Assembly: GCA_947373185.1 (NCBI GenBank)
Contig: CANBWP010000019.1
Coordinates: 1-52,585, forward strand
From: Comamonadaceae bacterium
GTDB taxonomy: Bacteria > Pseudomonadota > Gammaproteobacteria > Burkholderiales > Burkholderiaceae_C
Direction of reading: 5' to 3'
Length of the DNA: 52,585 bases
Notes under the pieces: generated by a model
What the model was told of the DNA's origin: nothing
Database searches by the model: none
The model's input: only the letters and a program-made list of their open reading frames with translations
In this document: one piece after another, positions 38,001-46,399 of the stretch
How the letters are laid out: every line of letters begins with the position of its first letter
How positions within the stretch are numbered: the first letter of the stretch is position 1
Position numbers and translations under genes: made by a program

Positions 38001-38050
38001 AAGTGGCCCGCCGTTTGCAAAACGCTTTGAAGAACTTGCTGCGCAGCTGA
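35003..38050 (+). CDS. Large DUF349 domain-containing protein
   Basis: This is a 1015-residue, mostly helical, charged protein of unknown function. DUF349-like units are visible near residues 485-520 (LREEWKQADQGG, LWKRFDAACNLAY), 565-600 (GDRWRNAGHLSEKAF, LWKQAL) and 635-670. Between 410 and 455 lies a repetitive PEVAPEVAPEP linker, and residues 800-870 are Gly/Arg/Asp-rich, suggestive of disorder and nucleic-acid contact. The start is uncertain: ATG at 35003 has a poor ribosome site, while GTG at 35060 or 35066 would begin just before THSSPKTPDVQ. No signal peptide is clear. Confidence 0.8.
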   Translation: MAYMGWPSSVKIASLSFCVVTVTHSSPKTPDVQALDAMTGGAFAAQTSGERAAKLREWLQTDPSQDDLQHVYKEIANRDKGAAKVLKEKLDEMKRSHGQDVLATEWAERAQAMLAASRLNIADAMAWQRDAAKAGAPLSREPLASLKQQLNEKIKAVEDLQHQVMVQRETAVLLAQRIEVLSTKSLKEADAANEALQADVAHWQEQAGALTQDAAWQSVDLKFVPQLDASRQQLLSVWEAFEGALFQAKAAREDINEVLPSVPVWAEELRVARGGQSSPSEVHRSAATQADPEAASSQDVSVEERATSEGKPVKVAKVSQTKMDPAQRLALREAASQAVTAALAVLATENNETHLAALRQALKEHGRNMDTAMDLQVHEALIAAGDAAGWQRYVADQSRMALVLKAEALFKKVPVKAERVPEVAPEVAPEPTAEATPDIATDVATQVSPELASGNEPAGSHEIAPPAPVEEKFVLEPTVGGRKMQDALRQLREEWKQADQGGLPNHALWKRFDAACNLAYKVVQAWLDKIKTEATEHRSQRLALIEEVKAWGEAHAQNADWRAHLRALHQFGDRWRNAGHLSEKAFAELQPLWKQALHTAAAPLEAAQKASTARRQALIAEADVLGAAPVLRVDAVKALQHSWQTEAQSVPMDRRIEQKMWEAFRKPLDEAFSRKTHAPNAREQHAAAPLSAHDRVVLDASNALKAANASGDVQKIKAAMAALDAALKGQAKAVAEEAVAVQAVVENPDSQAAASGAEASTDVTTTDESSAGASAPDESAANEAAEPVKATPAKPARPLVAMRGDDRPGQKKSVPAPAGRGAPGDRRDGKAGSRFDKPGFGDKAGGRFDRGDRQDRPERQERGPRLGDAAFRAQRDAMEHAELALRKLAAQAHGESLTNLLAAWEKRQADLVPAAQELGRNVNTAARTAWAHAVSQAPSASAGEAILRLEMAAEVPTPAENLNERRALQLQLLTRKNQAGPAETWGLDVTAVLSSAHDAKVARRLQNALKNLLRS

Positions 38051-38089
38051 TCTCGCAGGGTCAGCGCTTCAAGCGTTCAATTCGGACTT

Positions 38090-38878
38090 TCAGGTCTGAA
38101 TGAGGTGGAGGCGCTCTACCTGACCGTTCACATGCCAACGCAAAACCTCCGCGCGAGGTTTTGCCGCTTCTGCATCCCAATCACTCAAGACACGGCGCAT
38201 GAGGCCTGGGGCGGGCCCCATCCGGTGGTCGGCTGCCTGATGCGTGTGACCGTGCAACAAGCACGTGCATTGAGTTTGCGACAAGCATGCAAGCGCCCAC
38301 GCCGTATCGACATCGGCATAAAGGGCGGCTGGGTCTTTTTTGTGAGACTCACTTTGATCACGCAACTGCCTGGCAATGGCCTCACGCTCGGGCAAAGGTT
38401 TGGCCAAGAAATCTGCTTGCCACTGCGGCGTTCGAACCATGCGCCGAAAGGCTTGGTAATCGATATCGGCCAAACACCCTTCATCGCCGTGTGACAACAA
38501 CCAGCGTTGTTTGCCGAAAAGCAGGACCGTAGGGTCTTGCAAATCCATCACGCCACAGGCCTTTAAAAAAGCCGGACTGACCAAAAAATCGCGATTGCCG
38601 CGCATGAAGGCCACTTGCGTGCGCTCGGCGGTGCTTTGCAATATTTGCGCGCATTGCTTTAAAAAAGCATGCTGCAGGGCAGCGTCGTCACCCACCCAAA
38701 CTTCAAACAAATCACCCAAAATAAAGACCGCATCGGCGGTCGTGCTTTGCATGTAACGATGCCACGCCGCAAAAGTGGCAGGGGCTTGTTCTTGCAAATG
38801 CAGGTCTGAAATGAAATCAACCGTGCGCCAGTGTTCAGGCGCTTCGAAGACCTGAAACGGCAACACGGTTGCAGTCAT
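38090..38878 (-). CDS. lpxH: UDP-2,3-diacylglucosamine diphosphatase
   Basis: LpxH hydrolyses UDP-2,3-diacylglucosamine to lipid X in lipid A synthesis. From ATG at 38878 it has 262 residues; an in-frame TTG at 38884 is possible. The metallophosphoesterase motifs are DLHL (D25, H27), GDLFEVWVGDD, GNRDF, SHGDE and HGHTH. It follows ppiB by 21 bp in a four-gene minus-strand group. Confidence 0.95.
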   Translation of the reverse strand: MTATVLPFQVFEAPEHWRTVDFISDLHLQEQAPATFAAWHRYMQSTTADAVFILGDLFEVWVGDDAALQHAFLKQCAQILQSTAERTQVAFMRGNRDFLVSPAFLKACGVMDLQDPTVLLFGKQRWLLSHGDEGCLADIDYQAFRRMVRTPQWQADFLAKPLPEREAIARQLRDQSESHKKDPAALYADVDTAWALACLSQTQCTCLLHGHTHQAADHRMGPAPGLMRRVLSDWDAEAAKPRAEVLRWHVNGQVERLHLIQT

Positions 38879-38899
38879 GAACAATGACGCTTGCGAAGA

Positions 38900-39406
38900 T
38901 TAAAGCGCAACAGCCTTTTCAATGATCACGGCTTCTTTGGGCACATCGTCGTGGAAACCATTCCGACCTGTTTTCACGCCTTCGATGGCATCGACAATCT
39001 CAGTGCCAGACACCACGTGGCCAAACACGGCATAACCCCAACCTTGCAAGGAGGGTGCGGTGTGGTTCAGAAATTCGTTGTCAGCCGTGTTGATGAAAAA
39101 CTGGGCTGTGGCGGAGTGAGGCGCTTGGGTGCGAGCCATGGCCAAGGTGTACTTTTTGTTTTTCAAGCCGTTGTTGCCTTCGTTTTGAATGGCCGCATCG
39201 GAATGCTTTTGTTCCATGTTGGGCTCAAAACCGCCGCCTTGAATCATGAAGCCAGGAATGACACGGTGAAAAATCGTGTTGTCGTAATGGCCTTTGTTCA
39301 CATAGTGCAGAAAGTTCTCAGCGCTCAACGGCGCTTTTTCGGCGTCGAGTTCAATGAGGATGACGCCTTTGCCGGCGATGTGGAGTTCGACTTGAGGATT
39401 GCTCAT
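38900..39406 (-). CDS. ppiB: Cytoplasmic peptidyl-prolyl cis-trans isomerase B
   Basis: This is a cyclophilin of 168 residues without a signal peptide. Family motifs are [15 protein letters not shown], the [11 protein letters not shown] loop and [12 protein letters not shown]. It catalyses proline isomerisation in cytoplasmic proteins. It begins 2 bp after the stop of the periplasmic paralogue and precedes lpxH. Confidence 0.96.
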   Translation of the reverse strand: MSNPQVELHIAGKGVILIELDAEKAPLSAENFLHYVNKGHYDNTIFHRVIPGFMIQGGGFEPNMEQKHSDAAIQNEGNNGLKNKKYTLAMARTQAPHSATAQFFINTADNEFLNHTAPSLQGWGYAVFGHVVSGTEIVDAIEGVKTGRNGFHDDVPKEAVIIEKAVAL

Positions 39407-39408
39407 GG

Positions 39409-40134
39409 TTATTGCACCAAAGTGATTGAAAGAATGACAACAGGCGTTTTGGGAACGTCTGTTCTGAAGGGGCCGCCCATGCCTGTTGGCGTGGCTCTGA
39501 TTTTATCCACCACGTCCATGCCGCCCGTGACTTTGCCAAAAACCGTATAACCGAAAAGTTGTAGGGCATTGAGCAAGTTCTCGCGTGGCACGTTTTCATA
39601 GACCTGACTCCGGTATTCAAAGCGTTTGACGGGATCACCTTCGGGAATGGGGACAGGGTCTAAAAAAGCGTTGTCGACGGTGTTGATGAAAAACTGCGCC
39701 GTGGCAGATTGCGGGTCGTTGGTTCTGGCCATGGCCAAATAACCGGCTTGGTTTTTCAGACCTGCCGCCATGGCTTGGCGACCTTCATGCGGCACTGGTG
39801 CGCGGGTGGCTCGCTCTTTGTACTGGGCATCGTAGCCCCCGCCTTGAATCATGAAATTGGCAATGACACGGTGAAAAATGGTGCCGTTGTAGTGCTTGTC
39901 CTTCACATACTGCAGGAAGTTGGCCACTGTTTTCGGGGCTTTGTCAGGGTAGAGCTCGACCTGAATGTCGCCGACGTTGGTGGCAATTTTGACCTTGGGC
40001 GCTTCTTGCGCTTGGCTCACTGTGGCTGTCGTCAAAAGTCCCGTGCAGAGCATCAAGGCACTGGCCCATGCGCGAAGTTGTTTCAAACGAAGACGCTTCG
40101 TTGCTTGTCCGGTTTGACTCTGAATGTGTGTCAT
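39409..40134 (-). CDS. ppiA: Periplasmic peptidyl-prolyl cis-trans isomerase (cyclophilin)
   Basis: This is a 241-residue cyclophilin with a predicted signal peptide (hydrophobic run [19 protein letters not shown], residues 26-44, cut near AQA). The catalytic region is [16 protein letters not shown], then [11 protein letters not shown]. The PPIase should act in the periplasm. ATG at 40134 is chosen because it lies after the TPR gene stop; the frame is open further upstream through that gene. It adjoins ppiB. Confidence 0.93.
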   Translation of the reverse strand: MTHIQSQTGQATKRLRLKQLRAWASALMLCTGLLTTATVSQAQEAPKVKIATNVGDIQVELYPDKAPKTVANFLQYVKDKHYNGTIFHRVIANFMIQGGGYDAQYKERATRAPVPHEGRQAMAAGLKNQAGYLAMARTNDPQSATAQFFINTVDNAFLDPVPIPEGDPVKRFEYRSQVYENVPRENLLNALQLFGYTVFGKVTGGMDVVDKIRATPTGMGGPFRTDVPKTPVVILSITLVQ

Positions 40135-40138
40135 GTCA

Positions 40139-40675
40139 TCAACGCAAAGTGCGTGTGTTGGTCGTGGTGGTGGTGGCCGCGGCGGGTTTGGGCAAGGGCA
40201 ATAAGCCGGTGCCATCGCCCAAAGCTTTTGCTTGGGTGTAGGCCTGCTGGGCCATGGCTGTGTACAAGTCGCCCAGGTTTTGCAGTGCCACTTTGTAGGC
40301 AGGGCGTGCTTGAATGGCCGATATCAGCGCTTGTGCCGCAGCCTCATAGTGACCTTGCGCTGCCAACAAAACGCCCAGGTTGTTGTACGGTTCGGGCAAC
40401 TCTGGAAATTCTTGAATCAAAGCCTGCAGGGTGCTGATGGCTTCATCGGTTTTGCCCAAGCCCACTTGCACCTGGCTGGTCATGAGGCGCCATTGCGGGG
40501 AGTGGGCTGAGGGCGTGGATTTTTGGGTTTCTGCTTGGATCAAAGCTTGCGCCTGTCCCCACTGCTTGTTTTGTATCAACGTTTCAATGTCTGCTGTGGC
40601 ATCGGCCCAGACACACGGGCTGAGGCAGCACAGCCACAAAGGCAAGAAACGCATAAAAAACCGTTGGAGGGTCAT
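40139..40675 (-). CDS. Secreted TPR-repeat protein
   Basis: This 178-residue protein has an N-terminal signal peptide (FLPLWLCCLSPCVWA) and tetratricopeptide repeats near residues 60-130 (for example PEPYNNLGVLLAAQGHYEAA and YKVALQNLGDLYTAMAQQAY). The C-terminal threonine run is low complexity. The function is unknown; relatives are annotated only as TPR proteins. It heads the minus-strand group with ppiA, ppiB and lpxH, divergent from cysS. Confidence 0.82.
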   Translation of the reverse strand: MTLQRFFMRFLPLWLCCLSPCVWADATADIETLIQNKQWGQAQALIQAETQKSTPSAHSPQWRLMTSQVQVGLGKTDEAISTLQALIQEFPELPEPYNNLGVLLAAQGHYEAAAQALISAIQARPAYKVALQNLGDLYTAMAQQAYTQAKALGDGTGLLPLPKPAAATTTTTNTRTLR

Positions 40676-40733
40676 GGGGGAGGGCTTGAGCGACAGAGTG
40701 AAGGGGGAAGCTGATGCGGGCTAAGAATTTGCT

Positions 40734-40762
40734 TTGTCAGCGACATATTTGGGCCTTATACT
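40734..40762 (+). promoter_or_regulatory. Promoter of cysS
   Basis: TTGTCA (40734-40739) and TATACT (40757-40762) are separated by 17 bp, a close match to sigma-70 promoters. The transcript would start near 40769, giving a leader of about 99 nt before cysS. Confidence 0.75.
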
Positions 40763-40814
40763 GAGGCAAATTGTAACGGAGGCCTAGCGTTCAGGCCGTC
40801 CTTGCATCATCAAT

Positions 40815-40833
40815 GGGGCCGTGGCCCCTTTTT
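40815..40833 (+). terminator. Terminator-type hairpin in the cysS leader (candidate attenuator)
   Basis: GGGGC-CGTG-GCCCC followed by TTTTT has the shape of an intrinsic terminator, yet it lies between the cysS promoter and start codon (35 bp upstream). An earlier leader hairpin GGCCT-N7-AGGCC (40781-40797) shares GGCC motifs and could pair with it. No plus-strand gene ends here, so attenuation of cysS is the likely reading. Confidence 0.55.
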
Positions 40834-40867
40834 GCTCCTTGACTCCGACTTCAACCGATCTTTATTC

Positions 40868-42244
40868 ATGAGCTTGCGCATTTACAACACGCTCTCCCGT
40901 GCCCTTGCCGATTTTTCTCCGATGGAGGCGGGCCATGTCCGCATGTATGTGTGCGGCATCACGGTGTATGACATGTGCCATGTGGGGCATGCGCGCTCCA
41001 ATGTGGCCTTTGATGTGGTGCAACGATGGCTCAAAGCCAGTGGCTACAAAGTCACGCACATCCGCAACATCACAGACATCGACGACAAAATCATCAAGCG
41101 TGCTGTTGAGAACGGCGAAACCATTCGGCAACTCACAGACCGAATGATCCAAGCCATGCACGAGGATTTTGATGCGCTGGGCATTGCGCGTCCTACGGCT
41201 GAACCGCGTGCCACCGAATTTGTGCCGCAAATGCTCAGCATGATTGGCAAATTGGAAGACAAAGGCTTGGCCTACCGCACCCCCCAGGGCGATGTGAATT
41301 ACGCCGTGCGAAAGTTCCCTGGCTACGGCAAATTGTCTGGCAAGTCCTTAGACGAATTGCATGCAGGCGAGCGCGTGGCCGTGCTCGATGGCAAGGACGA
41401 CCCGCTGGACTTCGTGTTGTGGAAAGGCGCCAAAACGTCCGAGCCCGCCGATGTGAAATGGGACAGTGCATTCGGCCCTGGTCGCCCTGGCTGGCACATC
41501 GAGTGTTCGGCCATGGCCTGCCAATTGTTGGGCAACAGTTTTGACATTCATGGTGGCGGCGCCGATTTGCAGTTCCCCCACCATGAAAACGAAATTGCCC
41601 AAAGTGAAGGCGCCACGGGTCAGCCGTTTTCCAAGTTTTGGATGCACAACGGATTCATCAACGTTGACAACGAAAAGATGTCCAAAAGTTTGGGCAACTT
41701 CTTCACCATCCGTGAAGTGCTCAAAACCTTTGATGCAGAAACGCTGCGATTCTTCTTGGTTCGCAGCCACTACCGCACGCCATTGAATTATTCCGATGTG
41801 CATCTGAACGATGCGCGCGGTGGTTTGAAGCGCCTGTACACCGCCTTGCAAGCGGTCGCACCTGTGAACGCTCCAATGGATTGGGCCAATCCTTACGCAG
41901 CACGTTTCAAAGCCGCCATGGACGAAGACTTTGGCACACCCGAAGCTGTCGCTGTCTTGTTTGATTTGGCCGGCGAGGTCAACCGCAGCAAGAGCGCAGA
42001 TCAAGCCGGCTTGCTCAAAGCCCTGGGCGGTGTGTTGGGCCTGTTGCAAACGGACCCCCAAACGTATTTGCAAGCGGGTGCCGGTTTGGACGAGGCCGCC
42101 ATTCAGGCGCACATTCAAGCCCGCGCTGACGCCAAAGCGGCCAAGAATTATGCCGAGGCCGACCGCATTCGTAAGCTGTTGTTAGCGCAAGGCATTGTGC
42201 TCAAAGACGCTGCTTCAGGCACCACTTGGGAAGCGGCTCAATGA
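40868..42244 (+). CDS. cysS: Cysteinyl-tRNA synthetase
   Basis: This class I synthetase charges tRNA-Cys. From ATG at 40868 it has 458 residues and begins [18 protein letters not shown] as in relatives. The zinc cysteine C29 lies in [16 protein letters not shown], which also holds the HIGH equivalent (HVGH, residues 38-41). The KMSKS motif is EKMSKSLGN, and [19 protein letters not shown] is also present. The next gene overlaps by 4 bp. Confidence 0.97.
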   Translation: MSLRIYNTLSRALADFSPMEAGHVRMYVCGITVYDMCHVGHARSNVAFDVVQRWLKASGYKVTHIRNITDIDDKIIKRAVENGETIRQLTDRMIQAMHEDFDALGIARPTAEPRATEFVPQMLSMIGKLEDKGLAYRTPQGDVNYAVRKFPGYGKLSGKSLDELHAGERVAVLDGKDDPLDFVLWKGAKTSEPADVKWDSAFGPGRPGWHIECSAMACQLLGNSFDIHGGGADLQFPHHENEIAQSEGATGQPFSKFWMHNGFINVDNEKMSKSLGNFFTIREVLKTFDAETLRFFLVRSHYRTPLNYSDVHLNDARGGLKRLYTALQAVAPVNAPMDWANPYAARFKAAMDEDFGTPEAVAVLFDLAGEVNRSKSADQAGLLKALGGVLGLLQTDPQTYLQAGAGLDEAAIQAHIQARADAKAAKNYAEADRIRKLLLAQGIVLKDAASGTTWEAAQ

Positions 42245-42879
42245 GCGTTTCGGAAGTCGTCATGACGCCTGAATATTGGGCGGCAGCCTGTGCGCACCTG
42301 GCCAAAAAAGACCGGGTCATGAAGCGCCTGATTCCGCAGTTTGGCGATGCCTGCTTGGTGTCCCGCGGCGATGCGTTTGTGACCTTGGCGCGCAGCATTG
42401 TGGGTCAGCAAATTTCTGTCAAAGCGGCACAGTCGGTTTGGAACAAGTTTGCTGCTTTGAGCAAAAAGATCACGCCCGCCGGTGTCTTGAAGCTCAAAGT
42501 CGACGACATGCGTGCGGCAGGTTTATCGGCCCGCAAAGTGGAATATTTGGTCGATTTGGCCTTGCACTTTCATGGCAAAACCGTGCATGTCAAAGAATGG
42601 CAAAGCATGGAAGACGAGGCCATCATTGACGAGTTGGTGGCCATTCGGGGCATTGGCCGCTGGACGGCCGAGATGTTCTTGATCTTTCACCTCATGCGGC
42701 CCAATGTCTTGCCCCTTGATGATGTGGGCTTGATCAATGGCATCAGTAAGAACTATTTTTCAGGCGAACCTGTGAGCCGGAGCGACGCCCGAGAAGTGGC
42801 GCAGGCCTGGAAACCTTACAGCACCGTCGCAACTTGGTATATTTGGCGGTCGCTCGACCCCTTACCGGTTGAGTATTGA
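42241..42879 (+). CDS. DNA-3-methyladenine glycosylase II-like (AlkA/HhH-GPD)
   Basis: This DNA repair glycosylase of 212 residues is predicted to excise alkylated bases. The helix-hairpin-helix is [13 protein letters not shown] (about residues 133-145), and the catalytic Asp is in LPLDDVGL (D160 or D161). The N-terminal beta-domain of E. coli AlkA is absent, as in short AlkA proteins. ATG at 42241 overlaps the cysS stop by 4 bp; a slightly longer start at 42226 is possible. It precedes accA. Confidence 0.9.
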   Translation: MSVSEVVMTPEYWAAACAHLAKKDRVMKRLIPQFGDACLVSRGDAFVTLARSIVGQQISVKAAQSVWNKFAALSKKITPAGVLKLKVDDMRAAGLSARKVEYLVDLALHFHGKTVHVKEWQSMEDEAIIDELVAIRGIGRWTAEMFLIFHLMRPNVLPLDDVGLINGISKNYFSGEPVSRSDAREVAQAWKPYSTVATWYIWRSLDPLPVEY

Positions 42880-42900
42880 GATCGAAAAAGGAGGCCCATT

Positions 42901-43875
42901 TTGGCCAAACGCACATTCCTGGACTTTGAGCAACCCGTTGCGGAACTCGAAGGCAAAATTGAAGAACTTCGCTACGTGCAAAGCGAGTCAGCCGTTGACA
43001 TTTCTGAAGAAATTGACCAGCTCAGTAAAAAGAGCCACCAGCTGACCAAAGACATTTATTCGGACTTGACGCCCTGGCAAATTACCAAAATTGCCCGTCA
43101 TCCAGAGCGTCCCTACACCCTGGATTACATCCGTGAAATTTTCACCGATTTCGTGGAAATGCATGGTGACCGTCACTTTGCAGACGACCTGTCCATTGTC
43201 GGCGGCTTGGCTCGCTTCAATGGTTCACCTTGCATGGTCTTGGGCCATCAAAAAGGCCGTGATACCAAAGAGCGCACCCAGCGCAACTTTGGCATGAGCA
43301 AGCCCGAGGGCTATCGCAAAGCATTGCGCCTCATGAAGACGGCCGAAAAATTCAAGTTGCCTGTGTTTACTTTTGTCGACACACCGGGTGCCTATCCAGG
43401 CATTGATGCCGAAGAACGCAGCCAATCAGAAGCCATTGGCCGCAACATTTTTGAAATGGCCCAACTCGAAGTGCCCATCATCACCACCATCATTGGTGAA
43501 GGTGGCTCCGGCGGTGCATTGGCCATTTCCGTGGCGGACTCTGTGCTGATGCTGCAATACGCCGTCTACTCCGTCATCAGCCCAGAAGGCTGTGCGTCCA
43601 TTTTGTGGAAAACTTCAGAGAAGGCCGAAGAGGCTGCTGAGGCTCTGGGCATCACGGCCCACCGCCTCAAAGCCCTCAACCTGGTTGACAAAATTGTGAA
43701 CGAACCTGTGGGTGGTGCCCACCGTGATCATGCGCAAATGGCCGCTTTCCTCAAGCGAGCCCTGGGTGATGCGTGGCGCCAAGTGACCGATTTGAAACCG
43801 AAAGAATTGGTGGAGCGTCGCTACGAGCGCTTGCAAAGCTATGGCCGGTTCACTGACACCAAAGCCAGCAAATGA
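42901..43875 (+). CDS. accA: Acetyl-CoA carboxylase carboxyltransferase subunit alpha
   Basis: AccA forms with AccD the carboxyltransferase that makes malonyl-CoA for fatty acids. The 324 residues are family length, with [23 protein letters not shown] and [12 protein letters not shown] as hallmark motifs. The start codon is TTG at 42901, justified by a strong AAGGAGG site about 6-9 bases upstream. It lies between the alkA-like gene and tilS. Confidence 0.97.
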   Translation: MAKRTFLDFEQPVAELEGKIEELRYVQSESAVDISEEIDQLSKKSHQLTKDIYSDLTPWQITKIARHPERPYTLDYIREIFTDFVEMHGDRHFADDLSIVGGLARFNGSPCMVLGHQKGRDTKERTQRNFGMSKPEGYRKALRLMKTAEKFKLPVFTFVDTPGAYPGIDAEERSQSEAIGRNIFEMAQLEVPIITTIIGEGGSGGALAISVADSVLMLQYAVYSVISPEGCASILWKTSEKAEEAAEALGITAHRLKALNLVDKIVNEPVGGAHRDHAQMAAFLKRALGDAWRQVTDLKPKELVERRYERLQSYGRFTDTKASK

Positions 43876-44839
43876 TTCTGTGACAGTGGACGCAGACTTG
43901 CTGCCGTCCAGCTTTCAACCCTTACTGCCGTTGGCCGTTGCCTTCAGTGGTGGCGCCGATTCCAGCGCGCTGCTTTGGGCGTGCGTTCAGCGTTGGCCGG
44001 GGCAGGTCAGGGCCATTCACATTCACCATGGCTTGCAAGCCGCCGCCGACCAATTCGCCAGCCATTGTCAGCAAGTGTGCGAGCGCTTGCAGGTGCCTTT
44101 GGTCATGTGCCATGTCGATGCCAAACACGCCTTGGGTCAAAGCCCAGAAGACGCTGCCAGAAAGGCGCGCTACCAAGCATTGAGCCACGCGGTTCAAACC
44201 CACCCGGCTTTGCAGGGCGTGCAACACATTGCGCTGGCGCAACATGCCGATGACCAAGTCGAGACCCTGTTGCTGGCGCTTTCTAGAGGCGCCGGCTTGC
44301 CGGGCTTGGCCAGCATGCCGGCGTATTGGGTGCGCGAGGGTTTGCATTGGCACCGTCCTTTGCTGAGTGTGCCTGGCGCCACACTGCGCACCTTTTTAAA
44401 AGCGGCTCAAGTCGATTGGGTGGAAGATCCAAGCAACCAAGACGAGCAGTTCACGCGCAACCGCATTCGGGCGCAATTGCTGCCTGTGCTGGCACGTGCA
44501 TTTCCGCAATTTCGAGATACTTTTGCACGCAGTGCGGCCCATGCGGCACAAGCACAAGAGGTGCTGGACGAGGTGGCCCAATCCGATTGGCAGCGGGTGT
44601 CTGATCAGGGTGCCCCCAACATTCAGTCCCTGCAGCAGCTCAGCGCCGCTCGTCAGTCATTGGTGCTGAGGCATTGGTTGAAAAGCACTTACCAAACCAC
44701 GCCCAGCAGTGTGCAATTGGCCGAAGTTTTGTCTCAAATCGCGGCCTGCACCACCCGTGGCCACCGCTTGCATTTGAAAGTAGGGCGGGGCTATTTGAGC
44801 CGTCAACATGAAGTTTTGGTCTGGGCACCTGCGGCCTAA
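43841..44839 (+). CDS. tilS: tRNA(Ile)-lysidine synthase
   Basis: TilS modifies C34 of tRNA-Ile(CAU) to lysidine with ATP. The PP-loop is [10 protein letters not shown] (residues 36-45). The 332 residues are shorter than E. coli TilS (432), so the C-terminal TilS domains are reduced. The start is uncertain: ATG at 43841 overlaps accA by 35 bp, while GTG at 43880 lies just after the accA stop. Confidence 0.93.
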   Translation: MAGSLTPKPANDSVTVDADLLPSSFQPLLPLAVAFSGGADSSALLWACVQRWPGQVRAIHIHHGLQAAADQFASHCQQVCERLQVPLVMCHVDAKHALGQSPEDAARKARYQALSHAVQTHPALQGVQHIALAQHADDQVETLLLALSRGAGLPGLASMPAYWVREGLHWHRPLLSVPGATLRTFLKAAQVDWVEDPSNQDEQFTRNRIRAQLLPVLARAFPQFRDTFARSAAHAAQAQEVLDEVAQSDWQRVSDQGAPNIQSLQQLSAARQSLVLRHWLKSTYQTTPSSVQLAEVLSQIAACTTRGHRLHLKVGRGYLSRQHEVLVWAPAA

Positions 44840-44928
44840 GTCCTTAAATACCCTGAAAACTGAGGGTTCTCCCGAGTAGAATCCAAGGCTTTGCTGAAAT
44901 TTCCTTTTCAAGTCTTAACAAATCAAAA

Positions 44929-46191
44929 ATGGCACTGATCGTTCACAAATACGGCGGCACTTCCATGGGCTCGACAGAGCGCATTCGCAATGTGGCCAAA
45001 CGCGTCGCCAAATGGGCACGGGCTGGCCACCACATGGTGGTGGTGCCCAGCGCCATGAGCGGCGAAACCAATCGCTTGCTGGGCTTGGCCAAAGAATTGG
45101 CCCCTGCCAAAACCAACACGGCCTATGACCGCGAACTTGACATGTTGGCCTCAACGGGTGAGCAAGCCTCTTCGGCCTTGTTGGCCATCGCGCTGCAATC
45201 CGAAGGCATGGCATCTGTGAGCTATGCTGGCTGGCAAGTGCCCATCAAAACCAACAGCGCATTCACCAAAGCCCGCATCGAATCGATTGACGACGCACGC
45301 GTTCGTCAAGATTTGGCGGCGGGCCGCGTGGTCATCGTCACGGGCTTTCAAGGTGTTGACCCTGATGGCAACATCACCACACTGGGCCGTGGTGGTTCAG
45401 ACACCTCTGCTGTGGCTGTGGCGGCTGCCATGAAAGCCGACGAGTGCTTGATCTACACGGACGTTGATGGCGTGTACACCACCGACCCCCGCGTGGTGCC
45501 AGAGGCGCGTCGCCTGTCCACCGTGAGCTTTGAAGAGATGCTGGAAATGGCATCCCTCGGTTCTAAAGTTTTGCAAATTCGCTCGGTTGAGTTTGCTGGC
45601 AAATACAAAGTACCCATGCGTGTGCTGTCTAGCTTCACGCCTTGGGACATCGACATCCATGAAGAAGCCAAGTCTGGCACCCTGATCACTTTTGAGGAAG
45701 ACGAAAAAATGGAACAAGCCGTAGTCTCCGGCATTGCCTTTAACCGCGATGAAGCCAAAATTTCTGTGGTCGGTGTGCCTGACAAACCAGGCATTGCTTA
45801 TCAAATTTTGGGCGCTGTGGCCAGTGCCAACATTGAAGTTGACATGATCATTCAGAACCTGAGCAAAGACGGCAAAACCGACTTCAGTTTCACGGTGCAC
45901 CGCAATGACTTTGCGCGCACCATGGACTTGCTGAAAGAAAAAGTCGTGCCTGCTTTGGGCGCCACCGAAGTCAGCGGCGATGCCAAAATTTGCAAAGTGT
46001 CCATCGTGGGCATTGGCATGCGCAGCCACGTGGGCATTGCCAGCAAGATGTTCCGTTCATTGAGCGAAGAGGGCATCAACATTCAAATGATTTCCACATC
46101 AGAAATTAAAACTTCTGTGGTGATCGATGAGAAATACATGGAATTGGCCGTTCGTGCCTTGCACAAGGCGTTTGACCTCGACCAAGCCTGA
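44929..46191 (+). CDS. lysC: Aspartate kinase
   Basis: LysC phosphorylates aspartate, the first step to lysine, threonine, methionine and diaminopimelate. The 420 residues have the kinase motif KYGGTSMGS (7-15), TDVDGVYTTDPR, and two C-terminal ACT domains from about residue 265 (VSVVGVPDKPGIAY-like and IVGIGMRSHVGIASKMF), which usually bind lysine or threonine. A TAGAAT box at 44877-44882 is a possible promoter. A tRNA promoter overlaps the stop. Confidence 0.97.
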   Translation: MALIVHKYGGTSMGSTERIRNVAKRVAKWARAGHHMVVVPSAMSGETNRLLGLAKELAPAKTNTAYDRELDMLASTGEQASSALLAIALQSEGMASVSYAGWQVPIKTNSAFTKARIESIDDARVRQDLAAGRVVIVTGFQGVDPDGNITTLGRGGSDTSAVAVAAAMKADECLIYTDVDGVYTTDPRVVPEARRLSTVSFEEMLEMASLGSKVLQIRSVEFAGKYKVPMRVLSSFTPWDIDIHEEAKSGTLITFEEDEKMEQAVVSGIAFNRDEAKISVVGVPDKPGIAYQILGAVASANIEVDMIIQNLSKDGKTDFSFTVHRNDFARTMDLLKEKVVPALGATEVSGDAKICKVSIVGIGMRSHVGIASKMFRSLSEEGINIQMISTSEIKTSVVIDEKYMELAVRALHKAFDLDQA

Positions 46192-46197
46192 TATAAT
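46192..46197 (+). promoter_or_regulatory. -10 box of the tRNA-Ser promoter
   Basis: TATAAT directly follows the lysC stop and ends 12 bp before the tRNA. TTGACC at 46172-46177 is the only -35-like hexamer, with a short spacer of 14. The promoter would lie inside the end of lysC. Confidence 0.5.
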
Positions 46198-46208
46198 TTT
46201 CGAGTGCT

Positions 46209-46301
46209 GGAAACGTGACCGAGTGGCCGAAGGTGCTCCCCTGCTAAGGGAGTATGGGGTGTAGAGCCTCATCGAGGGTTCGAATCCCTCCGTTTCCGCC
46301 A
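46209..46301 (+). tRNA. tRNA-Ser (anticodon GCU)
   Basis: The 93-nt segment folds as a class II tRNA: acceptor arm GGAAACG with CGTTTCC, anticodon loop with GCT in CCTGCTAAG, long variable arm, T-loop GGTTCGAATCC, and encoded CCA at the end. Decoding AGC/AGU codons fits serine. Confidence 0.95.
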
Positions 46302-46310
46302 GCACAAATT

Positions 46311-46334
46311 AAGCCCTGTAAGGGGCTTTTTTGT
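46311..46334 (+). terminator. Intrinsic terminator after tRNA-Ser
   Basis: AAGCCC and GGGCTT pair around a 6-base loop, followed by a TTTTTT run. It ends the tRNA and any lysC read-through. Confidence 0.85.
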
Positions 46335-46399
46335 TGTTGGCGCCATGGATTTTTTTTCACCTGATCGGTGACAATTGCGGCACTGCTTTTTAAAATCCC

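Noticed and set aside
40815..40845. Nine-codon frame overlapping the cysS leader hairpin
   Set aside because: It has no cysteine codons and no well-placed ribosome site, so it does not fit a classic leader peptide.
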